From Aurantibacter aestuarii (GTDB lineage Bacteria > Bacteroidota > Bacteroidia > Flavobacteriales > Flavobacteriaceae): 64,000 nucleotides of DNA. The stretch is taken from the NCBI RefSeq assembly GCF_003008425.1, contig NZ_PXOQ01000009.1:441501-505500 (forward strand). The letters run 5' to 3'. Position numbers and translations under genes: made by a program. A model generated the notes under the pieces. It had not been told where the DNA came from. It ran no database searches and worked only from the letters and a program-made list of their open reading frames with translations. Shown in pieces: positions 18,178 to 26,657 of this stretch; position 1 is the first letter of the stretch; the number at the start of each line of letters is the position of its first letter.

Positions 18178-18236
18178 TTTACGGGATAACAGTAAAAATA
18201 ATATTACGATATCCTGATCTATTTACGGGATATCGT
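18178..18236. repeat. Direct repeat plus palindrome upstream of menD and of the unknown gene at 18279
   Basis: TTTACGGGATA occurs twice, at 18178-18188 and 18222-18232, 44 bases apart. The second copy is part of a 9-bp inverted repeat, ACGATATCC (18206-18214) with GGATATCGT (18228-18236). It could be an operator shared by the divergent genes or a boundary scar of the insert. No T tract, so not a terminator. Confidence 0.6.
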
Positions 18237-18278
18237 TAATAAAAGTTATGATGTAACGAGTTGTACCTAATTTAAGAA

Positions 18279-19091
18279 ATGAACAAATTCCTAATCTTAC
18301 TTTTGATTTCCACGATAGGATATTCACAACATCAAGAATCTGAACCAACATTCTATTCAGAAATAAACGAACGAGTTTTAAATAGAAATCTTTATGATGT
18401 AAAATTTGGAACTCCAACTGAAATAATTGTAAACGATACCATAACCTACGCAGATTCAGAAACATGGATTGAAAAAAGTATTTTCACATTTAAAGCTAAT
18501 CATCAAATGCTTGTGAAAAAACACAGAAATAGTGAATTGATTGCTGACGAAATTATCGAATTAGATTCAATGAATAGAATTCTTAACTATGAAGGGAATT
18601 TAAAATATAATGGAGGAAAATGGTATGTAACAAAAGTAAAATATACATACGAAGACTTTAAAAAGATAAAGGAAAAAATAAATGGATCTGGAGAAACATA
18701 TATGAGATACATTGTGAAATATGATAGTTTAAAAAATCCATTAGCAATTGAGCATACTATTGTCGGACCTGATTACACTAAACTTCAAACTGTGAACTAT
18801 GATTATGCAAACAGTAAATTCATTTTAATGGACTTTAATTATCAAGGCAAACTTGAAGAAGAGGTCAATGGTAACTTTAATAGAGATTATATAATTGCAA
18901 AAAATAAAAATGGAGATATCGCAAAGATGTATTGGATTTTGACAGATAAAAAAGAACCTTTCATACATGAATTTGAATATACGTATGATGACAAAGGCAA
19001 TTGGATAAAATTGATTGTTAATGTTAAAAGTCCTGATGGCACTTTAAAACCATTTCATAAAACCTATAGAACAATTAAATACCAAAACTAG
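18279..19091 (+). CDS. Secreted protein of unknown function
   Basis: 270 residues with a short signal peptide (1-16, ending GYSQ). No family recognised. The C-terminal half has the beat of YD-type beta-strand repeats (YDYANSKFILMDFNYQG, FEYTYDDKGNWIKLIV), common in uncharacterised Bacteroidota secreted proteins. It lies in the block inserted between menF and menD and is followed at once by an inverted-repeat element (19096-19219). Confidence 0.75.
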   Translation: MNKFLILLLISTIGYSQHQESEPTFYSEINERVLNRNLYDVKFGTPTEIIVNDTITYADSETWIEKSIFTFKANHQMLVKKHRNSELIADEIIELDSMNRILNYEGNLKYNGGKWYVTKVKYTYEDFKKIKEKINGSGETYMRYIVKYDSLKNPLAIEHTIVGPDYTKLQTVNYDYANSKFILMDFNYQGKLEEEVNGNFNRDYIIAKNKNGDIAKMYWILTDKKEPFIHEFEYTYDDKGNWIKLIVNVKSPDGTLKPFHKTYRTIKYQN

Positions 19092-19095
19092 GTAT

Positions 19096-19219
19096 AACAA
19101 CGTGTGTAATTAATTGCTAACCAATCACTTACTATGAAAATTAATGATTAACCCTTAGTTCGTTTTCTTTTACTAATTTAGTTCTATCCAACGCAACTAA
19201 TCATACACGAACACGTTGT
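19096..19219. repeat. attC-like imperfect inverted repeat
   Basis: The outer arms pair perfectly over 9 bp: ACAACGTGT (19097-19105) with ACACGTTGT (19211-19219). After an unpaired step come inner arms ending TTGC (19114-19117) and GCAA (19193-19196), giving a long stem with bulges. That is the layout of integron attC sites, but the end boxes do not fit the GTTRRRY consensus exactly. It begins 5 bases after one unknown gene and ends 25 bases before the next. Confidence 0.6.
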
Positions 19220-19244
19220 ACGCAAGCTGAAAACCGAACTATAA

Positions 19245-19685
19245 TTGATAAAAAGAGCAATAATAATAACCATAATTCTGAACTCAATAATTCTGATTAG
19301 TGTTCCTGCTGGTCACGGTTATGGAATAATGGTAATGTTTGAATTTATAAGTATTCCGACTCTGATTAAAAACGGATTTGATTTTCAGAAAGAATACCCT
19401 TTTGAAAGCAGTCTGATTTTAATTGCTTTGGTTACCTTAATTGGAAAACTGATTTTAATTTCACTATTGTTTTCAAAGAATATTTTGAACAAAAAGAACT
19501 GGATTTATATCGGACTGTCTTTAATGCTTATTTCATTCCTTTTTGTTTGTTATGGAGCTTGGGAATATGATAATTTCCTATTTGCAATTACACTGGGAAG
19601 CGGAATTCCATTTTTAATATATTTCGGCAGAATATTATATTTAATTAAAAAGGAAAATAACAAAACGAAATTAGTAGCGGAATGA
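19245..19685 (+). CDS. Small four-helix membrane protein of unknown function
   Basis: 146 residues from TTG 19245; no ATG lies near the N-terminus. Four hydrophobic segments are visible at about 4-22, 57-78, 86-107 and 112-133, with a lysine-rich C-terminal tail. No family recognised. It is bounded on both sides by repeat elements that share CGTGTRTAATTAATKGCT, so it looks like a single-gene cassette. Confidence 0.65.
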   Translation: MIKRAIIITIILNSIILISVPAGHGYGIMVMFEFISIPTLIKNGFDFQKEYPFESSLILIALVTLIGKLILISLLFSKNILNKKNWIYIGLSLMLISFLFVCYGAWEYDNFLFAITLGSGIPFLIYFGRILYLIKKENNKTKLVAE

Positions 19686-19716
19686 AAAAAAGCCAGCGGA
19701 CAACAATGTATAACCG

Positions 19717-19759
19717 CAATTACGGCGGATTCGACTACGTCCGAATCCACTCGTAATTG
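19717..19759. repeat. Long imperfect hairpin after the small membrane protein
   Basis: CAATTACG (19717-19724) pairs with CGTAATTG (19752-19759), and inside it GGATTCG (19727-19733) pairs with CGAATCC (19742-19748), with an 8-base loop. It is richer in GC than its surroundings. No T tract follows, so it is a repeat element rather than a terminator. Confidence 0.75.
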
Positions 19760-19820
19760 TAATAACGATAATTTTAGTCCTTACTAAAGTGAATGTAATT
19801 AAAAAAACGTGTGGTAACTT

Positions 19821-19874
19821 CGTGTATAATTAATGGCTCGTACAAGCTTGCTTACTAAAATCCTCGCGGATTTT
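19821..19874. repeat. Second copy of the cassette-border motif and a small hairpin
   Basis: CGTGTATAATTAATGGCT (19821-19838) differs at only two positions from CGTGTGTAATTAATTGCT at 19101-19118. It is followed by a 7-bp hairpin AAAATCC/GGATTTT (19857-19874). No matching right arm is seen, so this copy may be truncated. The rest of the 253-base gap (19686-19938) holds no gene. Confidence 0.6.
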
Positions 19875-19938
19875 CAATTTGGTTTGTATTAACTACATTT
19901 GACTCCATCTTAGATGATATAATAAACCTATAAAACAA

Positions 19939-21015
19939 ATGAAGTTTAAACTATTTTTTGCTGCTATTTTACTATTTTTTAGTACACAAATTAGTAATGC
20001 TCAAAAATCTTTAGATCTTTCAGGTAGGTATGTTTTTGGAAATGATTTAGAAAATCATGATGTTGGAGAGCTTTTAATTATTCAAAAGTCAATAGATTCT
20101 TTACTTATTTATATTAGTGTTAGTAAAGCTGCTCCATCTTACAGTATTACAAGTTTGTTAACAGAACTTAAGCTTGCAGACCTCACTTCTAAATATCTTT
20201 CTGAAAAACTAAATGAATGTTCAATAGTATTTCAATTTCAAGACAATAAAGTCACAACTTTTGAAAATACACCTTGTGGAGCAGCGCATTTAAATCGTAC
20301 TTTTACAAGAGTATCTCATACATCTCCAAAATTCTTTTACCTCGGAAATGGTGAAAAAGTACCATTAACCAAAAATGCTGCATATTTTTCAAAAAATTAT
20401 TATCAACAAAATAAAGCCTTCTCATGGAATATCGGAACTTGTGATTTTACTGGCCTGTTTAAAAATTCAGAATTAAAAACAGATCAATTAGAAGAAGTTT
20501 TAGAACTTATTGACATTTATGAATCTGAAAGGCAAAAGGTATTTTCGTATCAAAATCATATTAACAAAAACAAAACAACTCAAGAGTTTATAGAGCAATT
20601 AGAATTCTATTACTTAAATTTAAAAAACAACTATCTAAAGTTGGAGTTAAGCAACAAAAGCGAAAACTGGAAGCGATTTATTAGAGATAACTTAACCTCT
20701 ATAGATATGAAATTAAATGTCCAAAAGACGCTAATAAAATCCTATAACAACCCTAAATATTTATTAGATTCTGAATTATATAGATTTGTAAAAACAGCTG
20801 CCGAAGTATTAAATAGTAATGATATAAATATTAAAGCTTATTTTTTAAAGTCTTTTAAAAACAAAAATAAGTCAAACTCTATATCTTCAATGAAAAAAAT
20901 AATATTTCAGGAACATATAGAGAAAACACTTTATAAAACCTTTACGTCCAGATACGAAATATTTACAGGTTTGTTTGATACCATCACTGAAAAATGTAAT
21001 GATGGTCCTTACTAA
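19939..21015 (+). CDS. Secreted protein of unknown function
   Basis: 358 residues with a clear signal peptide (1-21, ending SNAQ). The N-terminal 140 residues look beta-rich (LSGRYVFGNDLENHDVGELLIIQ), the remainder charged and helical. It has three or four cysteines, including NECSIVF, NTPCGAAH and GTCDF, possibly disulfide-bonded. No family recognised. Last gene of the block between menF and menD. No inverted repeat follows it. Confidence 0.7.
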   Translation: MKFKLFFAAILLFFSTQISNAQKSLDLSGRYVFGNDLENHDVGELLIIQKSIDSLLIYISVSKAAPSYSITSLLTELKLADLTSKYLSEKLNECSIVFQFQDNKVTTFENTPCGAAHLNRTFTRVSHTSPKFFYLGNGEKVPLTKNAAYFSKNYYQQNKAFSWNIGTCDFTGLFKNSELKTDQLEEVLELIDIYESERQKVFSYQNHINKNKTTQEFIEQLEFYYLNLKNNYLKLELSNKSENWKRFIRDNLTSIDMKLNVQKTLIKSYNNPKYLLDSELYRFVKTAAEVLNSNDINIKAYFLKSFKNKNKSNSISSMKKIIFQEHIEKTLYKTFTSRYEIFTGLFDTITEKCNDGPY

Positions 21016-21082
21016 CTTTTCCATTTAAAATTATAGATTTATTGCTGTAAACTCAAAACTTAGTTATGGAAATAAGTAGTCT

Positions 21083-22195
21083 TTAAAAAATAACTTTTTT
21101 CATCGTCTCTGCTTTTGTAACTGTTTCCTGGAATTCATGTTCTGGATTAGAATCTTTAGTTATACCACCACCAACGTACAAATGAGCCTTAGTATCTGTT
21201 AATTGCATACATCTTAAATTTACATATAGACGAGTTATAGATTTTATAGTGTGGTACGCATTATTTTCAACATTCCTACGATTAGGATTCCGTTTTTTAT
21301 CTTCTTTAATATTTAATTCACCCAAAAAACCTGTATAAAATTCCCGTTTATAATTTTCATGATTTAAAATAAACTGTTTGGTAATTTCCTTTGGCAAACC
21401 ACAAACCGCTGGAGTTGGATGTAATGCTTTAACTATGGTTGAAAGTTTAGTTTTAAGTATTCCTGAAATTTTAGTTCTCAAGTGCAGCAAATGTCCTGCT
21501 CGCAACGTTTCAGTATTTCCTACAGATAATGATTCCACATGAGGTTGTAAACTATCTATAATAAAATCGGTAACTAACTGTTGTTCTTCAGTTTCTTTGC
21601 CTTTCCATACAGGTTGTTCTGTAAAAGATTGAGTACCGGCTAAAGACATGGTTGTAAATCTATTGCCAGTAACATTTAACAAGGTTTCTGGGGTTGCTCC
21701 TAACCATAAGCCTATTTTTGGGTGATACCAGCAATACACAAATGCAGATGAATAATTTGCTAATAAACGCTGAAATAATACGATAGGATTTGTTTCCGTT
21801 AGACTAACCGTTTCTTTCCTAGAAAGTACAACCTTTTTAAAAGTATCTTTTTTAATAGCCTCAAGTGCTTTTGACACCAAATTAATATGTGCTGTTTTTG
21901 CTTCTGTTGTAAACGTATCTTTTTTATTATTAGGTGTCGTAACGCGTGAAACAATTTCCGGATTTTCAAGAGTAAGGATTTCTGAATGTTCTAAAGGCAA
22001 TAAGACCGTATTGTTTTCAGAATTAAAAGGCGAAAAAACAAAGCCACTTTCCTCTAAATGTTGTGAATTGTAGACTAAATCATTTTCCTGAAAAATTCCT
22101 TTTATAGTATTAGTATAAGGTGTTCTATAGATTACAAATGGTAATGCAACCTTAAATTGATTCTCTGCAACTTTAAAAAAATCGTCTGTGCTCAT
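21083..22195 (-). CDS. menF: Isochorismate synthase
   Basis: 370 residues, a chorismate-binding enzyme that starts menaquinone synthesis by making isochorismate. Typical segments: KVVLSRKE, WLGATPETLLNV, TMSLAGTQ, LHPTPAVCGLPKE, NREFYTGF-like KREFYTGFLGE and LYVGGGITKDSNPEHEFQET. EntC/MenF enzymes use this set. Its ATG abuts the stop of the MenI-like thioesterase gene, so the two are one transcript. Confidence 0.94.
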   Translation of the reverse strand: MSTDDFFKVAENQFKVALPFVIYRTPYTNTIKGIFQENDLVYNSQHLEESGFVFSPFNSENNTVLLPLEHSEILTLENPEIVSRVTTPNNKKDTFTTEAKTAHINLVSKALEAIKKDTFKKVVLSRKETVSLTETNPIVLFQRLLANYSSAFVYCWYHPKIGLWLGATPETLLNVTGNRFTTMSLAGTQSFTEQPVWKGKETEEQQLVTDFIIDSLQPHVESLSVGNTETLRAGHLLHLRTKISGILKTKLSTIVKALHPTPAVCGLPKEITKQFILNHENYKREFYTGFLGELNIKEDKKRNPNRRNVENNAYHTIKSITRLYVNLRCMQLTDTKAHLYVGGGITKDSNPEHEFQETVTKAETMKKVIF

Positions 22196-22621
22196 TTAAG
22201 AACGCTTTGGTAAAGAAATGGTTGACAATTTACACACTGAAATTAATTCTTCCTTATCATTAGTTACACGAATATCTAACAGTTGGGTAGTTCTACCTTT
22301 ATGAATAAAAGTTGCTTTAGCATAAATATATCCTTCACGAACACTTTTAAGATGGTTAGCTGTTATTTCCAAACCACGAATCATTAAATTTTCTGAGTCT
22401 AAAAAAATATGAGACGCAAAACTACCAACACTTTCCGCCAGAGCTGCAGTAGCACCTCCATGTAAAACTCCATCAGGTTGATGTACTCTTGGAGTTACAG
22501 GCATACGTGCTAATAAAAAATCTTCACCATAATCAATCATTTCTATCTGTAAAGTTTCCATTAAGGTATTTTTACTAGCTTTATTTGCTATAGCAAGGGT
22601 TTCTTCTTTGCTGTACTTCAT
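22196..22621 (-). CDS. menI: Hotdog thioesterase, likely DHNA-CoA thioesterase (MenI/YdiI-like)
   Basis: 141 residues with a single hotdog domain. It follows the E. coli YdiI pattern closely: MPVTPRVHQPDGVLHGGATAALAESVGS, GLEITANHLKSVREG, HKGRTTQLLDIRV. The catalytic Glu is in LAESVGS. YdiI/MenI hydrolyses DHNA-CoA, the step between MenB and MenA. Placement directly before menF supports that role. A general PaaI-type thioesterase is the alternative. Confidence 0.82.
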   Translation of the reverse strand: MKYSKEETLAIANKASKNTLMETLQIEMIDYGEDFLLARMPVTPRVHQPDGVLHGGATAALAESVGSFASHIFLDSENLMIRGLEITANHLKSVREGYIYAKATFIHKGRTTQLLDIRVTNDKEELISVCKLSTISLPKRS

Positions 22622-22622
22622 T

Positions 22623-22630
22623 TATCTTTG
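22623..22630 (+). promoter_or_regulatory. -7 box TATCTTTG before the alpha/beta hydrolase gene
   Basis: Matches TAnnTTTG and ends 34 bases before ATG 22665, in the 43-base divergent gap. No ideal -33 element is seen. Confidence 0.4.
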
Positions 22631-22664
22631 ACTTTTAAACAAAAATACGAAACACAAACCATAA

Positions 22665-23309
22665 ATGAATTCTACTGAAAAAGAAATCTCCTATACTTCT
22701 ACCAACTCGTATACGAATTTAAATAAATTAACAAAAGAGACTAAAAATGTATGGCTGGTTTGTCATGGTTTAGGCTATTTAAGTCAGTATTTTATAAATT
22801 ATTTTAAAAACTTAAATACTACAGAAAATTACATCATTGCATTTCAAGCTCCAAACAAATATTATCAAGACAAAACGTTTAAACATGTTGGAGCTTGTTG
22901 GTTTACTAAAAACAACACACATACAGAAATTAATAATGTGTGTAGCTATATCGATGCGGTTTTAGCTGAAGAAAACATACCAAGAGATAAGAACTTAGTA
23001 CTTTTCGGGTATTCACAAGGTGTTAGTGTGGCATTGCGTTATTTAGCATATGCGCAATTAAAATGTAAGAAAGTTATCATTCAATCTGGAGGCATACCCA
23101 AAGAATTAGTTCCAGATGATTTTAATTTTTTAGATGCGACAGTGCATCATTTGTATGGTAAACAAGACGAGTATTTAAATGATGAGCGTATTGCTTACGA
23201 AAAAGACAGAGCTGAAATGCTTTTTGGTAAACACTTAAAAATTACAGCTTTTGAAGGAAAGCATGTGGTAAACACTAGTTTTATTAGAGAAATAGCACTT
23301 AGCTTGTAG
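22665..23309 (+). CDS. Alpha/beta hydrolase, phospholipase/carboxylesterase type
   Basis: 214 residues. The oxyanion segment LVCHGLGYLSQYF, the nucleophile elbow GYSQGVSVAL (GxSxG), an Asp in HLYGKQDEYLND and a C-terminal His in FEGKHVVN make a complete Ser-Asp-His triad. No signal peptide. The family cleaves ester or thioester bonds. Its position beside menI and menF, in a region without menH, raises a possible link to menaquinone synthesis, but family-level resemblance is to esterases. Converges with the nitronate monooxygenase gene with 3 bases between stops. Confidence 0.82.
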   Translation: MNSTEKEISYTSTNSYTNLNKLTKETKNVWLVCHGLGYLSQYFINYFKNLNTTENYIIAFQAPNKYYQDKTFKHVGACWFTKNNTHTEINNVCSYIDAVLAEENIPRDKNLVLFGYSQGVSVALRYLAYAQLKCKKVIIQSGGIPKELVPDDFNFLDATVHHLYGKQDEYLNDERIAYEKDRAEMLFGKHLKITAFEGKHVVNTSFIREIALSL

Positions 23310-23312
23310 TAA

Positions 23313-24260
23313 TTAATCTACCAAATGTTTTACAATCTCTTTTACAGGTAAAATGGCTTTGGTATGCTCAATACTTGGTCCTGCAACCCAAACTGTTTTA
23401 TAAGTAGCTTTTTTTGCTGCGTTTTCTGTGGCTTTCATACCTATAGAAAAACGAATCATTTTAACCCATTTTTTTAAAGTTTTACTTTTATTTAAAAGGT
23501 TTTCTATCCAAGTCGCTTTAGTACCAATTTTTTGTACGTAAGGTGTATTAATAACTGTACAAGGTGTTCCAGAAATACGCTCTGTCATGATAATATCTTT
23601 TGCACCATAATCTACACAAGCTTGTTTATACTCATTGGTTACATTAGCTTCTACTGAAGCAATAAATGGACTTCCTACTGAGGCACCTTCTGCTCCATAA
23701 CTTATCATTTTATCAATATCTGCTTTACAACCTACACCGCCTGCAGAAATTACAGGGATACTTAAGGCTTCGCTCAATTGATTGGTTAATTCTTGTGGAG
23801 ATAAATTACCTCTATGCCCACCAGCTTCGTTATTTACAGCAATAGCAGCGTCCGCACCAAGTTGTTCTACCTTTTTAGCAAAACGTAAATCAGTAACATC
23901 ACAAAAAACCTTTATTCCTGCTTTATGCGCCTGCTTAATAGTTTCTTCTGGACTACCTAATGAAGTAATAATAAAGTCACAACCTTCTTCACACAACACG
24001 CGAAGTTGTTCTTTATATTTTATGTTAGATTTATTTACAATAAGATTAAACCCAAAAGAACCACCTTTAACCTTAGCTGCCTTAAGATCTTTTATAGCAA
24101 GCTTTAATTCATCTATAGTTCTATAGTTTAAGGCAGGGATACAGCCTGCAATACCTGCTTGCATAGCTTCTTTTACCATAGCGACATTAGACACCAAAAA
24201 CATAGGAGCCATAATGACTGGATAAGTAATGTCTAATAGTTGGGTTAATCTGGTTTGCAT
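23313..24260 (-). CDS. Nitronate monooxygenase family FMN enzyme
   Basis: 315 residues, a TIM-barrel flavoenzyme of the 2-nitropropane dioxygenase family. It begins RLTQLLDITYPVIMAPMFLVSN and shows GFNLIVNKSN, AIAVNNEAGGHRGN (with the family's catalytic-region His) and VISAGGVG followed by GAEGASVGSPFI for FMN phosphate binding. It may detoxify nitronates such as propionate-3-nitronate. Probably monocistronic. Confidence 0.88.
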   Translation of the reverse strand: MQTRLTQLLDITYPVIMAPMFLVSNVAMVKEAMQAGIAGCIPALNYRTIDELKLAIKDLKAAKVKGGSFGFNLIVNKSNIKYKEQLRVLCEEGCDFIITSLGSPEETIKQAHKAGIKVFCDVTDLRFAKKVEQLGADAAIAVNNEAGGHRGNLSPQELTNQLSEALSIPVISAGGVGCKADIDKMISYGAEGASVGSPFIASVEANVTNEYKQACVDYGAKDIIMTERISGTPCTVINTPYVQKIGTKATWIENLLNKSKTLKKWVKMIRFSIGMKATENAAKKATYKTVWVAGPSIEHTKAILPVKEIVKHLVD

Positions 24261-24309
24261 ACTACTCTTTATTTATTCAAATATAAAAAATATTATGCAC
24301 GCATAACAA

Positions 24310-25146
24310 TTATTCACCTAAATAAACAAAAGTATTTGCCGAGAAATAAGCATTTTCAGTATTAACATTAATAGCTTCATTTATACCGCCAGAATTTACA
24401 GTAACAGCGTGGTTATGCAAACCTGCATCTTCAGTAAACATAGTCTCACTAGGGTCATATCCAAAAAAACTAAAATTTGTAAAAGTTAATCCCAATCCAC
24501 TTAAAAGTCCTGTAACAACATCTAAGGTTCTTATTTCCATATCTGCAATTTCGTGATTGTGAATACCATTATCTGTTGTGGCACCCGTAAAATTTACGTT
24601 TGGTAAATTAGCTTGAGAAATAGTAATTGCAGTAGTATTAGATCCTCCCGTAGAAGCTAAAGCTCCTTTCTGCTTTAAAAGTTTATCTGTTAAGTCTGGT
24701 AGATTTGTAGTAAAGCCTAAGGAATTTGCTGCTGTTATTTGTTGTGCAGATAATCCAGACAAACTTCTGCCATCTAGTTTTACCCAACCATTATGATCAC
24801 TTACTACTAAACTATGTTTTAAATCGCCTATTTCATGAGCCGACATATTATTAAATCCTTCCCACAGTTGTGTGTCTCCATTAAAAATATACATGCAGTT
24901 TTTTAAAACGGTCATTTTACCTGTTCCGCTATTTTGCATATTATATACCATTAAACCGTTTGCCGGATTAGGTATTGTTGAAATATCATCTTTAGACGCT
25001 AATTCTACTTTGGGGAATAAGACACCAGAATTGTTAGAAACAATTTCTAATATTGCAGATTCGTGAATATCTACAGTTCCAATACCTACCTGCGCTTTTA
25101 CATTATAAAGACCAAATATAAAAGCAATTAAAATAATTTTTTTCAT
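24310..25146 (-). CDS. Secreted VGIGT-type protein with a phage-collar-like domain
   Basis: 278 residues. A signal peptide (1-18) is followed by QVGIGTVDIHESAILEI, the start also found in the 1008-residue protein at 41465. Then PANGLMVYNMQNSG leads to a stretch resembling the phage tail collar domain: IGDLKHSLVVSDHNGWVKLDGRSLS, NLPDLTDKLLKQKGALASTGG, ISQANLPNVNF and two His-containing HNHE / HNHA segments. No Por sorting domain is seen at the C-terminus. Likely exposed on the surface as a trimeric or fibrous protein. Confidence 0.75.
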   Translation of the reverse strand: MKKIILIAFIFGLYNVKAQVGIGTVDIHESAILEIVSNNSGVLFPKVELASKDDISTIPNPANGLMVYNMQNSGTGKMTVLKNCMYIFNGDTQLWEGFNNMSAHEIGDLKHSLVVSDHNGWVKLDGRSLSGLSAQQITAANSLGFTTNLPDLTDKLLKQKGALASTGGSNTTAITISQANLPNVNFTGATTDNGIHNHEIADMEIRTLDVVTGLLSGLGLTFTNFSFFGYDPSETMFTEDAGLHNHAVTVNSGGINEAINVNTENAYFSANTFVYLGE

Positions 25147-25337
25147 AATTTATATGTTTTACAATGAATACATCTAAATGCACTCAATAAAACAATATTC
25201 ATAATAAAAAAGCCGATAAATAACATATTTACTCGTTAAAACAATATAGCAAAATTAAATTCTCAATATTTTAACGTTTAATTTGCTAATATGATAAATA
25301 GGAAAATGATTGGTATTTTACTGTAAAAAGGAAAAAA

Positions 25338-26567
25338 TTAATTCAGAAATCTGTAATAAGCACATTTAAGATAAGCTCCTTCTGGGAAACCTATAGGATG
25401 ATCTAAATCATGTTGTGTTTTTAATTCTACTTTATAAGGTCTGTTTACTTTAGCTAAGGTTTGACTATTAATATCTAAAAATGCCTGACTTAATACTCGC
25501 GACGAACATGATGCTAAAACTAAAAGTCCATTTTTAGCGGTTAATTTTTCACCTAACTCAGCTAATTGAGCATATTTCTTTTTTGCTAAATCAATTTCAC
25601 TAGCTTGCTTAGCAAAACTTGGCGGATCTATCACAACCACGTCAAAAGTCACCTTGTTTTTAATCAATTTTTTAAGTTCTTCAAACGCATCGCCTGCTAT
25701 AGTTTTATGTATCCCTTTATAAGTATTTAACTTTCCGTTTTCAACCGCAATTTCTAAGGCTTGCTTGCTTATATCTAAGCTCGTCACTTCTTTAGCATCA
25801 TTATACAAGGCGTGTACTGAAAATCCGCCAGCATATGAAAAGACATCTAAAACCGTCTTGCCTTTACTCCACTCGCCTACCTGCTTTCTATTAGCTCTAT
25901 GGTCTAAAAAATAGCCTGTTTTATGACCTTTAATCACATTAGCAGAAAAGTTGACATCATGTTCCACAAAATTAACCACTTCATTCTCAAGTGTTCCAAA
26001 AACTACTTCACCATTTTTTAAGTCGTGAGCTTTCGATTGCTCTAAACTTCGGCTTAGTCTAATAACTACTGTTTTAACATTTGATGTCGTTTGTAAACTT
26101 GGCAGGATAGATTGCAAATAAGGCAGCCAGATTTCAGAATAAATTTTAACCACCAAAACCTCAGCATACACATCGGCGATTAAACCCGGAAAACCATCAT
26201 TTTCTCCAAATAATAAGCGGTAACTATTGGTATTCGTTTTTAATAAATCTGCTCGCTTTTTAAAAGCAATCTCTATTTTTTGTTGAAAAAAATCTGCATT
26301 TATCTCTGCTTTTTCCGTGCTGCTATGAAGCATTTTTATACGGATAGGAGAATTTGCATCGTACAACCCTAAACCAATGACTCTGTTTTTATTCTTCCCG
26401 AAAATAATCGCTAAATCTCCCGACTGCGCATTGTCATTAATTTTTACAATATTGTCCGAAAATACCCAAGGATGTCCTTTTACTACAAATTGTTCGCCTT
26501 TTGCATTTAGTTTTACGGCTAAACGTTTGGGTTGGTAATTAGGTTTAATGGAAATGGAAAAAGGCAT
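25338..26567 (-). CDS. rlmI: Class I rRNA methyltransferase, RlmI type
   Basis: 409 residues with an N-terminal PUA domain (about 15-90, KGHPWVFSDNIVKI) and a C-terminal Rossmann methyltransferase: KTGYFLDHRANRKQV, VLDVFSYAGGFSVHAL (SAM loop) and VVIDPPSFAK (motif IV). The nearest known function is 5-methylation of a cytosine in 23S rRNA by RlmI. A Cys in LASCSSR matches the family's catalytic cysteine. Confidence 0.9.
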   Translation of the reverse strand: MPFSISIKPNYQPKRLAVKLNAKGEQFVVKGHPWVFSDNIVKINDNAQSGDLAIIFGKNKNRVIGLGLYDANSPIRIKMLHSSTEKAEINADFFQQKIEIAFKKRADLLKTNTNSYRLLFGENDGFPGLIADVYAEVLVVKIYSEIWLPYLQSILPSLQTTSNVKTVVIRLSRSLEQSKAHDLKNGEVVFGTLENEVVNFVEHDVNFSANVIKGHKTGYFLDHRANRKQVGEWSKGKTVLDVFSYAGGFSVHALYNDAKEVTSLDISKQALEIAVENGKLNTYKGIHKTIAGDAFEELKKLIKNKVTFDVVVIDPPSFAKQASEIDLAKKKYAQLAELGEKLTAKNGLLVLASCSSRVLSQAFLDINSQTLAKVNRPYKVELKTQHDLDHPIGFPEGAYLKCAYYRFLN

Positions 26568-26657
26568 AAAAAGTTGTTAGTTGGCTAATATAATTTATTT
26601 TACATTTGACAAACTAATTACAAACCGAAAAATTAATTTAAACGCAAGAAAGTAATT

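Noticed and set aside
18178-18236. Terminator for menD or the unknown gene
   Set aside because: The hairpin lies upstream of both genes and has no T tract.
24310-25146. Prophage remnant, based on the collar-like domain
   Set aside because: There is a signal peptide, no phage gene nearby, and neighbours are ordinary chromosomal genes.
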